In this document: positions 1 through 10,792 of the stretch, piece after piece
How the letters are laid out: every line of letters begins with the position of its first letter
Position numbering within the stretch: position 1 is the stretch's first letter
From: Cryptomeria japonica
Lineage: Eukaryota; Streptophyta; Pinopsida; Cupressales; Cupressaceae
Length of the DNA stretch: 64,000 nt
Direction of reading: 5' to 3'
Assembly (NCBI RefSeq): GCF_030272615.1
Contig: NC_081415.1
Coordinates: 374,025,009-374,089,008 of the forward strand
Translations under genes and position numbers: made by a program
Notes under the pieces: model-generated
The model's database searches: none
What the model was told of the DNA's origin: nothing
What the model saw: only the letters and a program-made list of their open reading frames with translations

Positions 1-224
1 GCCCTTGTGAGATCTATCTGCTTTATTGATGTTGTTATAGGTGTGTAATAGGTTTAATTTTAAGCATCAAAGGTATACTCACCTAGGTTGTGCAGAACCT
101 GAAGAGTAGAAGGATTCATATCCTTGTCATGTTGTCCAAGCCCTGAGGTTCTTCATAGATTGAATTGGCTACTTCATAGATCAATTGTAGGTGTACTTGG
201 GTTAATCAGTTTTGATGACCAACA
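1..224 (+). repeat. 3' end of the 5' LTR of element A
   Basis: This stretch matches 18459-18678 with only a few substitutions and one 4-base gap. It stops at CCAACA, the same end as element S. It is followed by a degenerate primer-binding site and then gag, so it is read as the end of a 5' LTR whose beginning lies left of the window. Confidence 0.8.
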
Positions 225-248
225 AAAATGAAGACTCTGCTAGGGATG
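225..248 (+). promoter_or_regulatory. Degenerate primer-binding site of element A
   Basis: Directly after the LTR end the sequence contains GACTCTGCTAGGGATG. It resembles the TGGCGACTCTGCTGGGGA-type site seen after the 5' LTR in many plant gypsy (Tat/Athila-type) elements, with the first bases altered. The role is inferred from position and similarity recalled from those families. Confidence 0.5.
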
Positions 249-969
249 TGTTGTAATAACTTATGTTGAATCGAATCCCAGAGTTGTGCCCATCCAATTT
301 GAGGAAAGAGTCATAAAAGAGTTATAAATTTGAAACCATTTTCAGATCTGTAGTTATTTGCCTGGTAGTGTTGTGTGCCAAGTTTTGAAAATTTGTTATC
401 CTTTTATCTTTGTGTAAGTCTAGATCTATTCATGTTCTGAAATGATTTTATAAATTCTCATAGCAGTGAGTGGCGACTCTGAAAGATCTCTGCACCAGTG
501 TGCATTATTGTAAAATAATTAAAAAGATTTGGTGAACTTGCATCAATGATTTAGTAGCTGCTTGGGGTTTTATGATTGTAGATCCCAAAGAATTTATTGA
601 AGATATTTTCCTCCATGAAGGAGGTGGTGACTCTGTATGAAGATTAGTGTATAATGTTAGAAGATCTTAGAAAGATCTTACCAAATATCAGACTGGCAGC
701 AACAACAAATTTAGTCTAGGTATTCCTCATTGTTGAGGTAATTATTTGTTCCTTATTAGGTGAAAAAGTCACCATAAAAAGGAAAATAAATTCATACTTC
801 ACATATTTCCTATTTTCAAAAGTTTCTGTTAAAGCATGGCTGAAGTATTTTGAATAATAGATTAGATAAACTCCAGCTGCAAAATAAATTTTATTGGTTG
901 AAAATAGTGAATGTATTCAGGCAATATTGCAGCTAGTAATGGATTGTTGTAGAAATTTCTCTATTAAAG
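249..969 (+). other. Leader of element A
   Basis: About 720 bases without a recognisable gene, between the primer site and gag. Two further copies of the primer-site core occur, TGGCGACTCT at 471-480 and TGGTGACTCTG at 625-635. The rest looks like an untranslated leader. Confidence 0.5.
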
Positions 970-1775
970 GTTATGTGCCATTTTTTTTTGATGGCATACC
1001 TGGTTACCCGAATTAGATTCCAAGTGACATTAGGAAGCATTTACCATTGTTTAATGGGGACCAGTTACAATAAGCAAGAATGCATGTGCAAAACTTTATT
1101 GATTTAATGAATGACTATGAAATCTGTTATGAGGATGTTTGCATGAAGTTGTTTGTACAGAGCTTGAAAGGGGATGTCGGGATTTGGTTCTCATTTTTGC
1201 AGGAAGCTTCTATTCCCTCATGGGAAGAATTAGTTGCATCTTTTCTTGAGCAATTTGCTAAGAGAATAAACTTTAATGATGCATTGAGGAAATTGATGGA
1301 GATCAGAATTGAGGAAGGTGAGTTAGTGCTGACCTTCAATGTCAGATTCTCCAAAGCATTGGCTGAGATCCCACAAGGGTATAAAATAAATGACAAAGTG
1401 TCTTTAGTGATTTATTTGGATGCCTTTGGAAGTAAGATGAGTTATAGGTTGAGGGATAAAGAGCCAAAGACATTGCATCAGGCATTTGAGATAGCCATGG
1501 ACATAGAGAAGAACTTAAGATATGGTATTCCTAAAAGACTTGTATCCACTAGTGTTTGCTGTCATAGTGTTTGTAATGCTGCAACTAAGTGTGAAGTGAG
1601 GAATAATGTTCCGAGTTTTGGTGTTCATACTTGTGTTGGCAACCATGATAATCTAATTCCCTTTGAAAATCAAAGTTGTTTGGTGCAAACAATGGTTGAT
1701 CCTCACTTTGATATTAATAATGTCACTTGTGTTGAGGATGAAGTAAAAGTATTTTTCAGATTTCACTTCTTATAA
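970..1775 (+). pseudogene. gag: Gag (capsid-like) relic of element A
   Basis: Gag would form the particle that packages the element RNA. The reading frame is recognisable from about 976, crosses two in-frame stops (near 1011 and 1069) and is then open from the ATG at 1080. The open part carries the pattern of the plant retrotransposon gag domain: NDYEI...EDV.MKLFVQSL early, W..L...F...F in the middle and YLDAFGSKMSYRLRDK followed by a helix. The same landmarks occur in the Gag of element G (62486-63949), so the two are homologous although clearly diverged. No zinc knuckle follows. The two early stops make it unlikely to give a full protein. Downstream there is no protease or RT, so element A was non-autonomous or lost its pol. 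Confidence 0.8.
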
Positions 1776-2960
1776 TCATGTTGATGATCTTTCTAATTTG
1801 AAAGTTATGCATAAAGTTAATTCAAAAAATCTCAATGGTAAACATGATTGCAATGAAAATATAGCACACATTGATGAACAAATTTTTAAAGAATGTCACA
1901 TGGAACAACAAAGTGCCATGCAATTCTAGAAGATTGAAGAACTTAGGAAAGCTCTTGAAGTTGTGGATAAGAAAGTTCAAATGTTGGAGAGCCTTAGAGT
2001 TATTAATGAAGGCCTTCTCCAATATGGTGAAGAGGATTCTTCAGAAAAGGACTGTGAACTGAATGCTTATACATTTGATGAACAACATGTTGATCTAATA
2101 GATGGTTTTATGATAGAAAATTTGAGTGAACATGCTGAAAATTCATCAAATGAAGTAAATGATAGTGATATTCATTTTCATTCTTTGGTTGATGATGAAT
2201 TTTCTATTGGTAAAAAGGATAAATTGTGGCAAGATAAGTATGACTATTTTGATTCTCAGAATGATGGTCATAGGATGAAATTTTGTGGTTATGAAGCATG
2301 GAATAATGAGGATAGTTCTAGCCAAGTTTCATTTTCTTCTTTGTCTAATGAAGATGATTATGATGATCGAATGGATGGTATCTTTAGCAATTTTTCTAAT
2401 ATTTTATTCAATGTTGATATATATATGGACCAACCACTTCATTGTCATAATGTTCATAAGGGGATTCTTCATTTGGTTTCTAACCCTTTGTATGAAGAAA
2501 TAATTGATCAGCCAGATGTTGTAAATGATGAACCAATCCATGCAACAGTGACATGTGTTAGGATGGAGATTTTTGTAATGGGTTGCTTGCTAGTGTGTTT
2601 GAACCCCATCTTGAATTTTTTCATGCAAAGATGAGTGAATGTGCAAATCTTACTTCAAATTATATGCTTGAGCCAGAGGTATGTTCATTTTTTCAAGAGT
2701 GGGATGTTAAAGATGCTGATTTATTTCACTTAGTAGATGATGAAAAGAATGGATACGTTTCAAGGATTGATCATGAAAGTAAGGTTCAAAATTATGTTCA
2801 TGATGGGTATGCATATAATGCTGATTGGAAAATAATGCAGAAAGATGTGTGTTGTAATAGAAGCATTTTTCTGATGATCAATGTTTGCTTCAGATTGTTT
2901 ACATTATTAAGTGATGAGAATCAGGGTTTTGATAAGGGAAAGAGTTGGTTTCAATTTTAG
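1776..2960 (+). pseudogene. Acidic post-gag ORFs of element A, unknown function
   Basis: After gag, two longer frames overlap (1963-2634 and 2583-2960). Both encode very acidic, Asp/Glu/Asn/Ser-rich sequence with scattered His and Cys but no motif I recognise. No DSG protease motif, YxDD or integrase residues are present. The shift between the two frames and a stop after each suggest a decayed single protein that may have followed Gag. The position corresponds to the pol region of element G, yet no homology to pol is visible. It could be a family-specific accessory protein or an unrelated captured sequence. Confidence 0.45.
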
Positions 2961-3142
2961 TGGATGCGAGCCATTTTATAAGTATGTTTGTATATATTGT
3001 ATAGTTGCTTTGCTTCAGTTGTGTGGTTTTCAATAAGGTGCCCTACTATTTGGGTTGAATAAGGAAGCCCTATTTTTGAGAAGAGAAGATGAGTGATCTA
3101 TTTTTTGGGTGGTCTACTTAACCATAGATTCGATATTCTTGT

Positions 3143-3160
3143 GTTGATCTTGCAATCAAC
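3143..3160 (+). promoter_or_regulatory. Small perfect hairpin before the 3' LTR of element A
   Basis: GTTGAT and ATCAAC flank a six-base loop (GTTGATCTTGCAATCAAC), 20 bases before the LTR start. Almost the same block, including CAACCATCCCCA after it, sits at the matching place in element G (49720-49737, minus strand). Conservation in two diverged elements suggests a cis signal, perhaps for plus-strand priming or 3'-end processing. Confidence 0.5.
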
Positions 3161-3179
3161 CATCCCCAATTAGAGCCAC

Positions 3180-3919
3180 TATTGGGACTCATTAAAATTG
3201 AGTCAAGTTTAGAGGCCCATTTCAAAATTTTGCAATGCTTTCACAAATAAGTCAGTTTGAATAGCCTAGTTAGAGAGCGGGCAGAATGGAGCCAGTTGAT
3301 TTTCAAAGAGTAAGGCTTTGCAAACTTGATGTACACCTTTCATTTGACCTACAACTTTCAAAATTTTAGTTTGGATAAGTTTATCAGGTACCCATTTCAA
3401 GGGGTGAGCTGAAAGTGCATTTTAGGCACAAATGCAGATTTTACTAAGTAGCCTACTTTGAGTGTTTATATCTTTTATTTAGAGTTTTGAATGGAAAATT
3501 GAATTCATTTGAGACACCTCATTGTAAATAAAATTTTCAACATAAAATGAATGTACTTTTCACCTTAGATGTAGCAAATAATACCAGCTCTACCAAAATG
3601 AGCTGAAGGTAGAAATCTTGGTAACAGTGTTATTGATAGGGATTTGCATATGCCAAACCCTAAGTTTGGAATTAATCTTGTAATTGAATTAAAATTAAAA
3701 TGGAAAGCATGTCTTAAAAAGGTCAGAGGTTAGATCTGAATTTGAATTGCTAAATTACAATGTTATACCATCAAGAGTCTCCTTTGTCTTGAAGTCTTCA
3801 TGAAGAAGTTGATATCATCACGTGTGAATGTAGAAATGTCTTCATAGTAACTTGATAATGGATTCCATATAGAATGCTTGAAAAATTAATAATTGACCTC
3901 TCCTTCACTGCCTTGATAA
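3180..3919 (+). repeat. Start of the 3' LTR of element A, cut by element B
   Basis: From TATTGGGACTC onward, about 290 bases match the start of S (14527-14820) closely. After about 3467 the two differ, so the assignment of 3467-3919 to this LTR is weaker. Element B was inserted at 3919; the continuation after B starts at 11938. Confidence 0.65.
3915..3919. repeat. Target site duplication of element B, left copy
   Basis: GATAA here is repeated at 11933-11937 directly after the right LTR of B. A perfect 5-bp duplication defines both ends of the insertion. Confidence 0.9.
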
Positions 3920-5059
3920 TGTTAGGCCCAATATGGAAAGCTAATGTACTGAGAGGGGAGGGATGAATCAGTACTTCAAAACTTTTCTTCAATAATAACT
4001 TTACTGTTATGCATAAACCGAATAGTGCAGTAACATAATATAAAGTTAAAACAAATAGATAACAATCATACATGATTCACTCCATAACACATATATTTTG
4101 GTTACACAGAAACTCTTGGTTAGAGAGAAAAACTGTGGTGGGGATGGCACCCACAACTTCACTACTGCAATAATAAAGAGTGCTTGGTTAGAGCTACATG
4201 TTTAGCTATTTCTGATAGCTTACCCTATTAGGAGTAACAAGATCTATTAGATCTACCTTGCTAAAGGATTTTACAACACTTAAACTAAATGCTGCACCTG
4301 GTTAGAGGCTTTACAATTTATAGATTTGATTAGAGTCTTTTACCCTGTTAAAGGTTTCTCTTACAACTTCAAAATATTACAATAAATCATTACAAATATC
4401 TGCAACTTTACATCTGGAATGTTATAGCAGATTCTATGTGCTTAGAATAGATTACCTTTCTTATAGAATACCTCAGTAACCCATATAGTAACTTGGTAAA
4501 CCCTTCTGTTTACTCTGTTCTTTGACTGTTCTCTGAAAACCTTCTCGGTGACCTCTGTGTCTCTGTAATAGTCTTCTTACACTCATGCACACACACTTTT
4601 TAATTCTTAACTCACACTATATAAATAGATCTCTTATGTTGGTGATCCATTCATTGCTTCGATCTTACAAACATGTTTTATCAAATGAATAACCATGCAA
4701 AATATTTCATTAGTTGGATGACCTCAAAATCATACACAATCTTTAAGTGCAATTTCCAATGTGATAACGGTTAGATGTTCCTCGATCTTGTAACACATTT
4801 TCATATGTATGTCCAGGTTCAATGAATCTATTAACACGTTTCACTCGGTGTATATCAACTCGGTGTGTCATCTTTGCTGCTCAGTAGACATGAAATGATA
4901 CTCGGTAGACAGCTCGATGTATACTACATTCTGAGACTACTTTCTTCAATAATCGACTGGACTATGCATACTGACTGAATATCTTGATAGAGGTAACCGA
5001 TTAGAGTATATAGAATAACTTTTAACATAAAACTAATGGCAACTTGATAAGTAGTAACA
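3920..5059 (-). repeat. 3' LTR of element B
   Basis: Pairs with 10793-11932 and has the same length (1,140 bp). It holds a TATA-like box (minus-strand TATTTATATA near 4617-4628) and several copies of a CTCGGT(A/G)TATAC-like motif near 4840-4930. Confidence 0.92.
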
Positions 5060-5075
5060 ATCTCCCCTTTTGACA
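5060..5075 (-). promoter_or_regulatory. Polypurine tract of element B
   Basis: On the minus strand the bases TGTCAAAAGGGGAGAT directly precede the LTR start TGTTACTACT. The position and purine run are those of a plus-strand primer. Elements C, D and H have near-identical tracts. Confidence 0.85.
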
Positions 5076-5484
5076 TTAGTAGAGATGTTTGACAAAAACT
5101 ACTTTCAAAGTTATAATTCAATAATCTATATACTTGCAAAATTTGACTATGCTGATAGTATATACAATAGTCAATGAAATAGTAAATCTAGATATACTCC
5201 CCTTATCGATATACTTGTACAAAACTTTCATTTTGCATGCTTGGTGTGAATGTTTTGTGTGCTGCTCTTGATCTTTGCTTATTGTCCCATTCACTGCTCG
5301 GTACACTGCTCTTGAATACTCTTCTTTCTTTGCTCGGTATACTCCCCCTGTATACTATACTCCTTTTGTTTGATACTTTGAGTACTACACTCCCCCAATA
5401 CTATATCACTCCTTTAATACTATATCATATCACTCCCCCTTTTTTGACAAACATCAAAACTTAATTACCATTCGGGGGTGGTAA
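5076..5484 (-). other. 3' untranslated region of element B
   Basis: No gene. Pyrimidine-rich on the plus strand, with repeated GCTCGGTATACT and ACTCCCC blocks that also occur in the LTRs. Element C has the matching region at 54506-54849. Confidence 0.6.
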
Positions 5485-8400
5485 CTAGTCAAAAATGGAT
5501 TTGTACTTGGTTTGTGCTTCGGTGAGAGCGACAGAGAATGCAATCTTTACACTGTCCATTAAAGAATATTGTGCTTGAATATCAGCCAATAATGATATTA
5601 AGGCATCTAGAGTGCTTCCCTCTTGTGTAGTAGATAAGGAGGTGGCTCAGTTGATTTGTTCTTGGACGGATGAAAGATGAGGAAGGAATAATGTTTGAAG
5701 TGTCATTTTGTCCATCCTGATCTTGTGTTCTTCATTTCCTAGGTCCAATTATTGAGCCATGAGCTGTTGTAGCCTTGTATAGAAATTCTGAACTAAATTT
5801 GGCTTTGTGGTCAACTTATTTGAGAGATCGGTGATCTCTTTCTCAATTACCTCTGTTTTATTCTTAATGTCTTTAATGAATAAGGAAAATGTGCAGAGTT
5901 TCTGAAATAAATAAAGAATGTGCTTGAGTTGAGTAGTCAACTCAGCAATAAATTTGACAAGTTTATCTTTGCCAATAGCTATAGCTTTCTGTACCTCTTC
6001 TATCATTTTTGCAGTGAGCTCTTTGTCTTTTAGTTTGCTCAAATACTCCAATGCATCTACTCCAGATGTCTCTATCTTTGTTAGGAGTTCATCTACTTGA
6101 ATGTGGATGGCTGCATCTGTTGATACTGTAGCTTCAGGTAGCATATCTATTAAGAGTGCTTTCACCTTTTGAAGTACCTTATTTTTCTTTTGAATGGCCA
6201 TTTGCTTCTCTTGTTCGGCCTTTGCTTTGCGTAGTTCACCAAAATCAATGAGTGCTTGCCCCTTTAATTTTGATATATCTATATTGGGAAACACTATTGG
6301 TTTTGACAAATCAACTTTAAAACTATGCTTTTTCAACTTCTTTTCTTTACCTTTTACTGATGGAACTAAGAAAATGGCTTGTGAGGCTTGATGACCCTCG
6401 GTAGGTTGCTTGGTAGAGGTAATACTTTGTTCAATTTCTTTAGCCTCTGTAGAGTCCTTTGGTGTCTCGGTACTCGGTGTCTCAGTTGCAACATTCTTAG
6501 TGCTAGAAGGTGCTTGAGATGTCTGTTCTTGAGTAGTACCTTCTCCTATTGTAGGCTTGTGGCCTTTGGTGCCTTGATCCATGTCATGAGGGGTTTCGGT
6601 TGAGACAGGTTGTTTGACCGGTGGATAAGGTTGAACTTGTTCCAAGACTGATTCACTAGATACAAGTTTTGCATATGCATTGCCTTCTATCATTTCCTAT
6701 TCTGGTGCCTCTGTATCCATGACATCTTCATCTATTTGAATGGTGTCAGTAGGGTCTTTCTCAGTAACATCAGGATCTTGCTTGATGACATCAATAATTT
6801 CAACTGTAGCTTGCTCACCGACATCTTTGATTTTAAATATTTCCTACCACTTTGCTTTTGTCTCATTTTCAACTTCAATATACAACCCATTCATCAGTTT
6901 TAAGGCTCTTTGTTTGACAAGAAACTTTGAGTTGTAGGTTGTCAGATGTTCTTTTATTTCAGCTACTGACATGTTAGGATAGAGATGAACCAGACTTCTT
7001 TCTCTGATCTGTTTCTTCGAGTCCATTGCATATTTCCACCTATTATCAATATGCAAATAAAGTTCATTTGGAAGTGACTTAGCTAGTTCCAATGGAGCCA
7101 ACTGAAATTTTAGAAGTGTGCAGATGACAGCTTCTTCAATTTGTCTCTTCTCATCATTATTTCCAGTTTCATATTTAACATATGTGTAATGATCCAAATC
7201 CTCCATATTCTTTCAGATTTGCACAGAAGTTTTCAACACTATGTACATTTACCTTCTTGCTCTTGGCAATCTGAAATTTGCTTGCATCCTTTGATTCGGT
7301 ATCACTAGACTCTTTTGCCAAAATGAGTCTTCGAGTAGATTTCTTGTAGGTCTTTGTTACCTTGGGAGTAGTAACACTCTTTGTTTTCTTACTTGGTGAA
7401 GCTGCAGATGCTCTAGTGTTAGGTCCCTTTGGAGGTGGAGTCGGTGAGGCCTTTGATGTGTCCTGTTTCTTTCTCTTCAACACTTTTCCCGTAGGCAGTT
7501 CGGTGTTCAATGTTATAGTTGCCTCTTGGGCTTTGGATTCCTCTTCCGTAATGGCAATGGTACCTTTGATAGGTGTAGAGGAAGAGTGTTCTCCGAATTT
7601 CTCCGATAATGCCTTATCATCTTTGTTGCCTTTCTTGTAGCTTTGGGTACTACAATGCTCATTTTTACTTTTTCCTTCACTTCTTCATAGGTTCCATACC
7701 TTAGCTCGATAGCATGTCTTGGAAATGTAAGAAATGCATCAATTTGCTGTTGTGTTCAATGTCAAAATCAATCTCGTAACCCATTGGTGACAAAGATTGA
7801 GTTCTCGGTTCCACAACATTCACATAACAGTAATCAGTGTCAACTTCAAAACATATGTCATTTTTGTATTTCTCCACTAGCTGGGGTGGAATCCTATACC
7901 TATTATGCATTTTTTCTTGAAATTTACTGAAGTAATCATCCATAATATCATTGAAATTATCACCTAACTTCTTGATGAAGTCATTAATCTGATGGGTGAT
8001 TGGTCGGTGTAGTTCCCAAACAACTTTACCAACTGATGGAAAGAATTTTTCAAAATAGAAAAACATGCATACAAGTAATGATCCAAACTTTAGTGTATTT
8101 TCCGAGTTGTTCTTCTTTGGCTTCCTGATGGTGTTCGGATTCTCAAATAGGATTTTCAACAAAACCTCACATAGATCAATTTTCATTCCCTTTTTCACAA
8201 TTTTGTATGCTAGGTCTACTGCTGCACAGGGTACACTATTTTCCCTTGCTGATTGGAAGAAACAGTAACCTATAACTCTAATGGAAAATTTTAGTTCTTC
8301 ATCTGTGACATTGTTCAATTTCAATCCTCTGCAATCTAATTCCACTCCAGTTAAACTGATCAGTTCCTTCTATGATATCATCTTTTGGGCTTGGGCATGA

Positions 8401-8825
8401 TCATAAATGGTGTAACTGGTAATCAGATGAATGATTTCCTTGGTAATCTTAAATGGTTTCTCTTCTAGCCACATGAAATCATCGTGAACTCTGCTCAGAA
8501 CAAACTTGACCCACTGGGGTTTGAACACATGGGGATAGGTTAGGTCTTCAGTTAATCCCTTGATCTTGATGTGCTCATACTTGCTATTTAATTTACCATC
8601 TGTGCATAATTCATCATAGGTGTCTTTGATTTCAACATGACCGCGTTCTTCAACATGACATTTGGTGAAGAATCTCACATCCTCGACTAACAACACTCTA
8701 TCCAGGATGAGTGAAAAAGCGGTTTTGTCATCCGATTCAGATGCAACTTTGGGAGTGAAAGAGTATTTTAGTGAGGGCTTCTCTACATTCTTGACAACAA
8801 TGGGATCTTGGATCTTAGGCGCCAT
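5485..8825 (-). pseudogene. ORF2 of element B: large unknown retrotransposon protein
   Basis: Unrecognised protein of about 1,100 aa, read from the ATG at 8825 to a stop at 5485. The order matches ORF2 of element C: a conserved, hydrophobic/helical N-terminal region of about 380 residues with landmarks LSRVHDDFMW, FKITKEIIHLIT and a FGSLLVCMFFYFEKFFPSVG segment; a Lys/Pro/Ser/Thr-rich stretch; a second conserved block ending near 6844; a Thr/Glu/Gln/Pro-rich linker; and a Lys-rich helical, probably coiled-coil tail. Breaks: a stop near 8370 where C has Gln, a frameshift near 7740, another near 7200, and stops near 6844 and 6694. The stop at 6846-6844 (TAG) is shared with element C. No catalytic motif of pol is visible. 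It might supply a capsid or an accessory role, but that is a guess. Confidence 0.75.
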
Positions 8826-9374
8826 TTTAGATTTAAGATAAAATCTAACAAAGGATCCTTAGGGTTTCAGGATTTCAAATGACTGACGTTCCACACTTAG
8901 CAAATAATAGAAACTTGATAAGATCGGTAAACCAACTTAACAATGCATTGAGATTGATGTAAATACCTTGAATTTTCTATGTAGGAGGTTTGATCACCTT
9001 TGATTCGCTTTGCTCTGCTCTCTTGAAAACTTGGTGAGTTGAAAATGACTACAAAAATGCTTTTAAGTACACAATATGCCTTATCGAGCTTCGTGCGGGT
9101 TAGGTCAAAAACATTAAATGCACTCGGTTCCACTAAACTTTCTTTCCTTTTTCTACTTTAACCAAGTAACCAAACTTCCTGTATTCATCGACTTGACAGG
9201 CTTCCTGTATTCACCGACTTGACAGGTTTCCTGTAAAGTACTTCAAAAGACTTTGATAGAATTTCAAACTTACTATTACATCTTAATTATGCAGATTTGA
9301 ATTAAGTACATGATAAAATAGGAACTGTTAAGATTTAAACTTGATAGAATGCAGTCCCTTCATACCTTTACCGA
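8826..9374 (-). other. Spacer between ORF1 and ORF2 of element B
   Basis: No gene supported. It contains a 26-bp tandem repeat at 9175-9235 (about 2.3 copies, unit CTTCCTGTATTCACCGACTT...). The same repeat is in element C at 58552-58611. It may act in expression of the downstream ORF2, for example as an intergenic leader. Confidence 0.55.
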
Positions 9375-10730
9375 TTAATTTGGAATAGGTGCACCTAACT
9401 CGGTAGGTAAGGTGCTTTTTTCATTTGACACAATTTCCTTCTTTTTCCAAATCATCTTTAATTTGTCTTTTATTTCTTCAATGTCTTTTCTAGGTTGATC
9501 TCTGCAATCTCCAGCTAAGTGTCCAACTTTGTGACAATGAAAACATGCCATACTAGGATTTCTCCATGATCTTCGGTTGTACATCCCAAACCTTATAAAA
9601 CAGTTGGCACTTATATGTCCATATCTTCCACAACATTCACACCATATCCTTGTATTGTAATCCCATGGTACTACAGAATACTGTCGGTAAGGATTTGTGT
9701 GAGTTTGGTAACCTTTAGCATTTGCTTGCTGTGCATATTACCACATATAGTTCTTTTGCTTAAGCCAACACTTCTCGATACTATGTCCATATCTATTGCA
9801 GTTTTTACAAAACCCTTTGAATTTTGCCTTCTGATAATTGATTACAGACTTTGTCCTACATTGTTTAGATGCATTACCATATTTGTTGCAATTGTAACAA
9901 TAACAATTGGACTTAGTGACATTTGGTTGCTTACCTTTTCTGATTTGGCACATGTTGGCAGTGTGACCTTGATTTCCACAGTAGTTGCAAATAGGCTTCT
10001 TTATTTTGATGTTGTTCTTGTTTCCAGCTTGCTTTGATGATTCTCCTATCTCGGTAGTATGAATTCCCTTTTTGGTAGAGTTTTTTCCTTTGTAACTGAG
10101 TCCTGCATCTTTGTTGGGTCTCCCTGTATTCAATTTCTCATCCAACATCTTTGATGCTTCATAACTCTTCTTCAGTGTGTCTTTGGATTTCTTCTCTATT
10201 TCAAGTTCATTGGCCAACCTTGATACTTCAAGTTTCAATGCATGATTCTCATTATCTTTCAAAATTGCTTCATGATGTGCATAACCTAGTTGATCTAACA
10301 GATTTTGCTGAATTCCAGTCAACCTTGTGATTTCATCATTCTTATCAAATACTAAGACTTCAAGTTGTTGTTTCTCTCTTTGTAGATCTCTTACTTTACC
10401 CTCGACTGTCCTTAATGCATCAAGATTTTCAGTCAACTATGTGTTGAAATGTTTATGTTCTCTTTTCATTGCTTTTAGTTGATCAACAAGTGCTTTGTTC
10501 TTTTCTTTCAATACTCCAATCAGTTCGTCAGTTTCTTTAGATATACTATTCTCAGATGATGTCTCAATTTGTTCCACTAACTCTTGAGAGTCCTACAAAT
10601 CATCACATAATCTTCTTCTTACTTTCAGAGATTTTTGCATTTGCCTTTCCATGTCTGCAATCGCTTGAATAGCATGATCCAGCTCTTCTTGCAGATACAC
10701 AATCCTCCGAGATTGTTTATAGCCTTCCAT
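9375..10730 (-). pseudogene. ORF1 of element B: coiled-coil protein with five CCHC knuckles
   Basis: A single frame of 451 codons from the ATG at 10730 to the stop at 9375, broken only by three stops: TAG at 10595-10593 (codon 46), TAG near 10439 and TAA near 9736. The first 200 residues are Lys/Glu/Leu-rich with heptad-like spacing, so probably a coiled coil. Then come five knuckles of the form C-x2-C-x4-H-x4-C, from CNYCGNQGHTANMC to CFHCHKVGHLAGDC; the second has H replaced by N (KYGNASKQC). The C-terminus is short and charged. Such knuckles bind nucleic acid, as in retroviral nucleocapsid, so a Gag-like RNA-packaging role is likely. No capsid domain can be recognised before them. The codon-46 TAG is shared with element C. 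Confidence 0.82.
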
Positions 10731-10778
10731 TGATAAGATCTTTCTCTTTAGGCAGTTAAACCCTTTTCCAAGATTGAA

Positions 10779-10790
10779 GCTTTGATACCA
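10779..10790 (-). promoter_or_regulatory. Primer-binding site of element B
   Basis: The minus strand reads TGGTATCAAAGC two bases inside the 5' LTR. It differs by one base from TGGTATCAGAGC, the site complementary to initiator Met-tRNA used by most plant Copia elements. It fixes the minus-strand orientation of B. Confidence 0.88.
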
Positions 10791-10792
10791 AT

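Noticed and set aside
9615-10037. Plus-strand open frame of 140 codons with hydrophobic sequence
   Set aside because: It lies antisense to the CCHC region of ORF1 in B, and C has the same shadow at 58982-59401. The Cys/His codons on the other strand explain it.
10779-10790. tRNA gene fragment
   Set aside because: The match to Met-tRNA is only the primer-binding site next to an LTR; no cloverleaf sequence follows.
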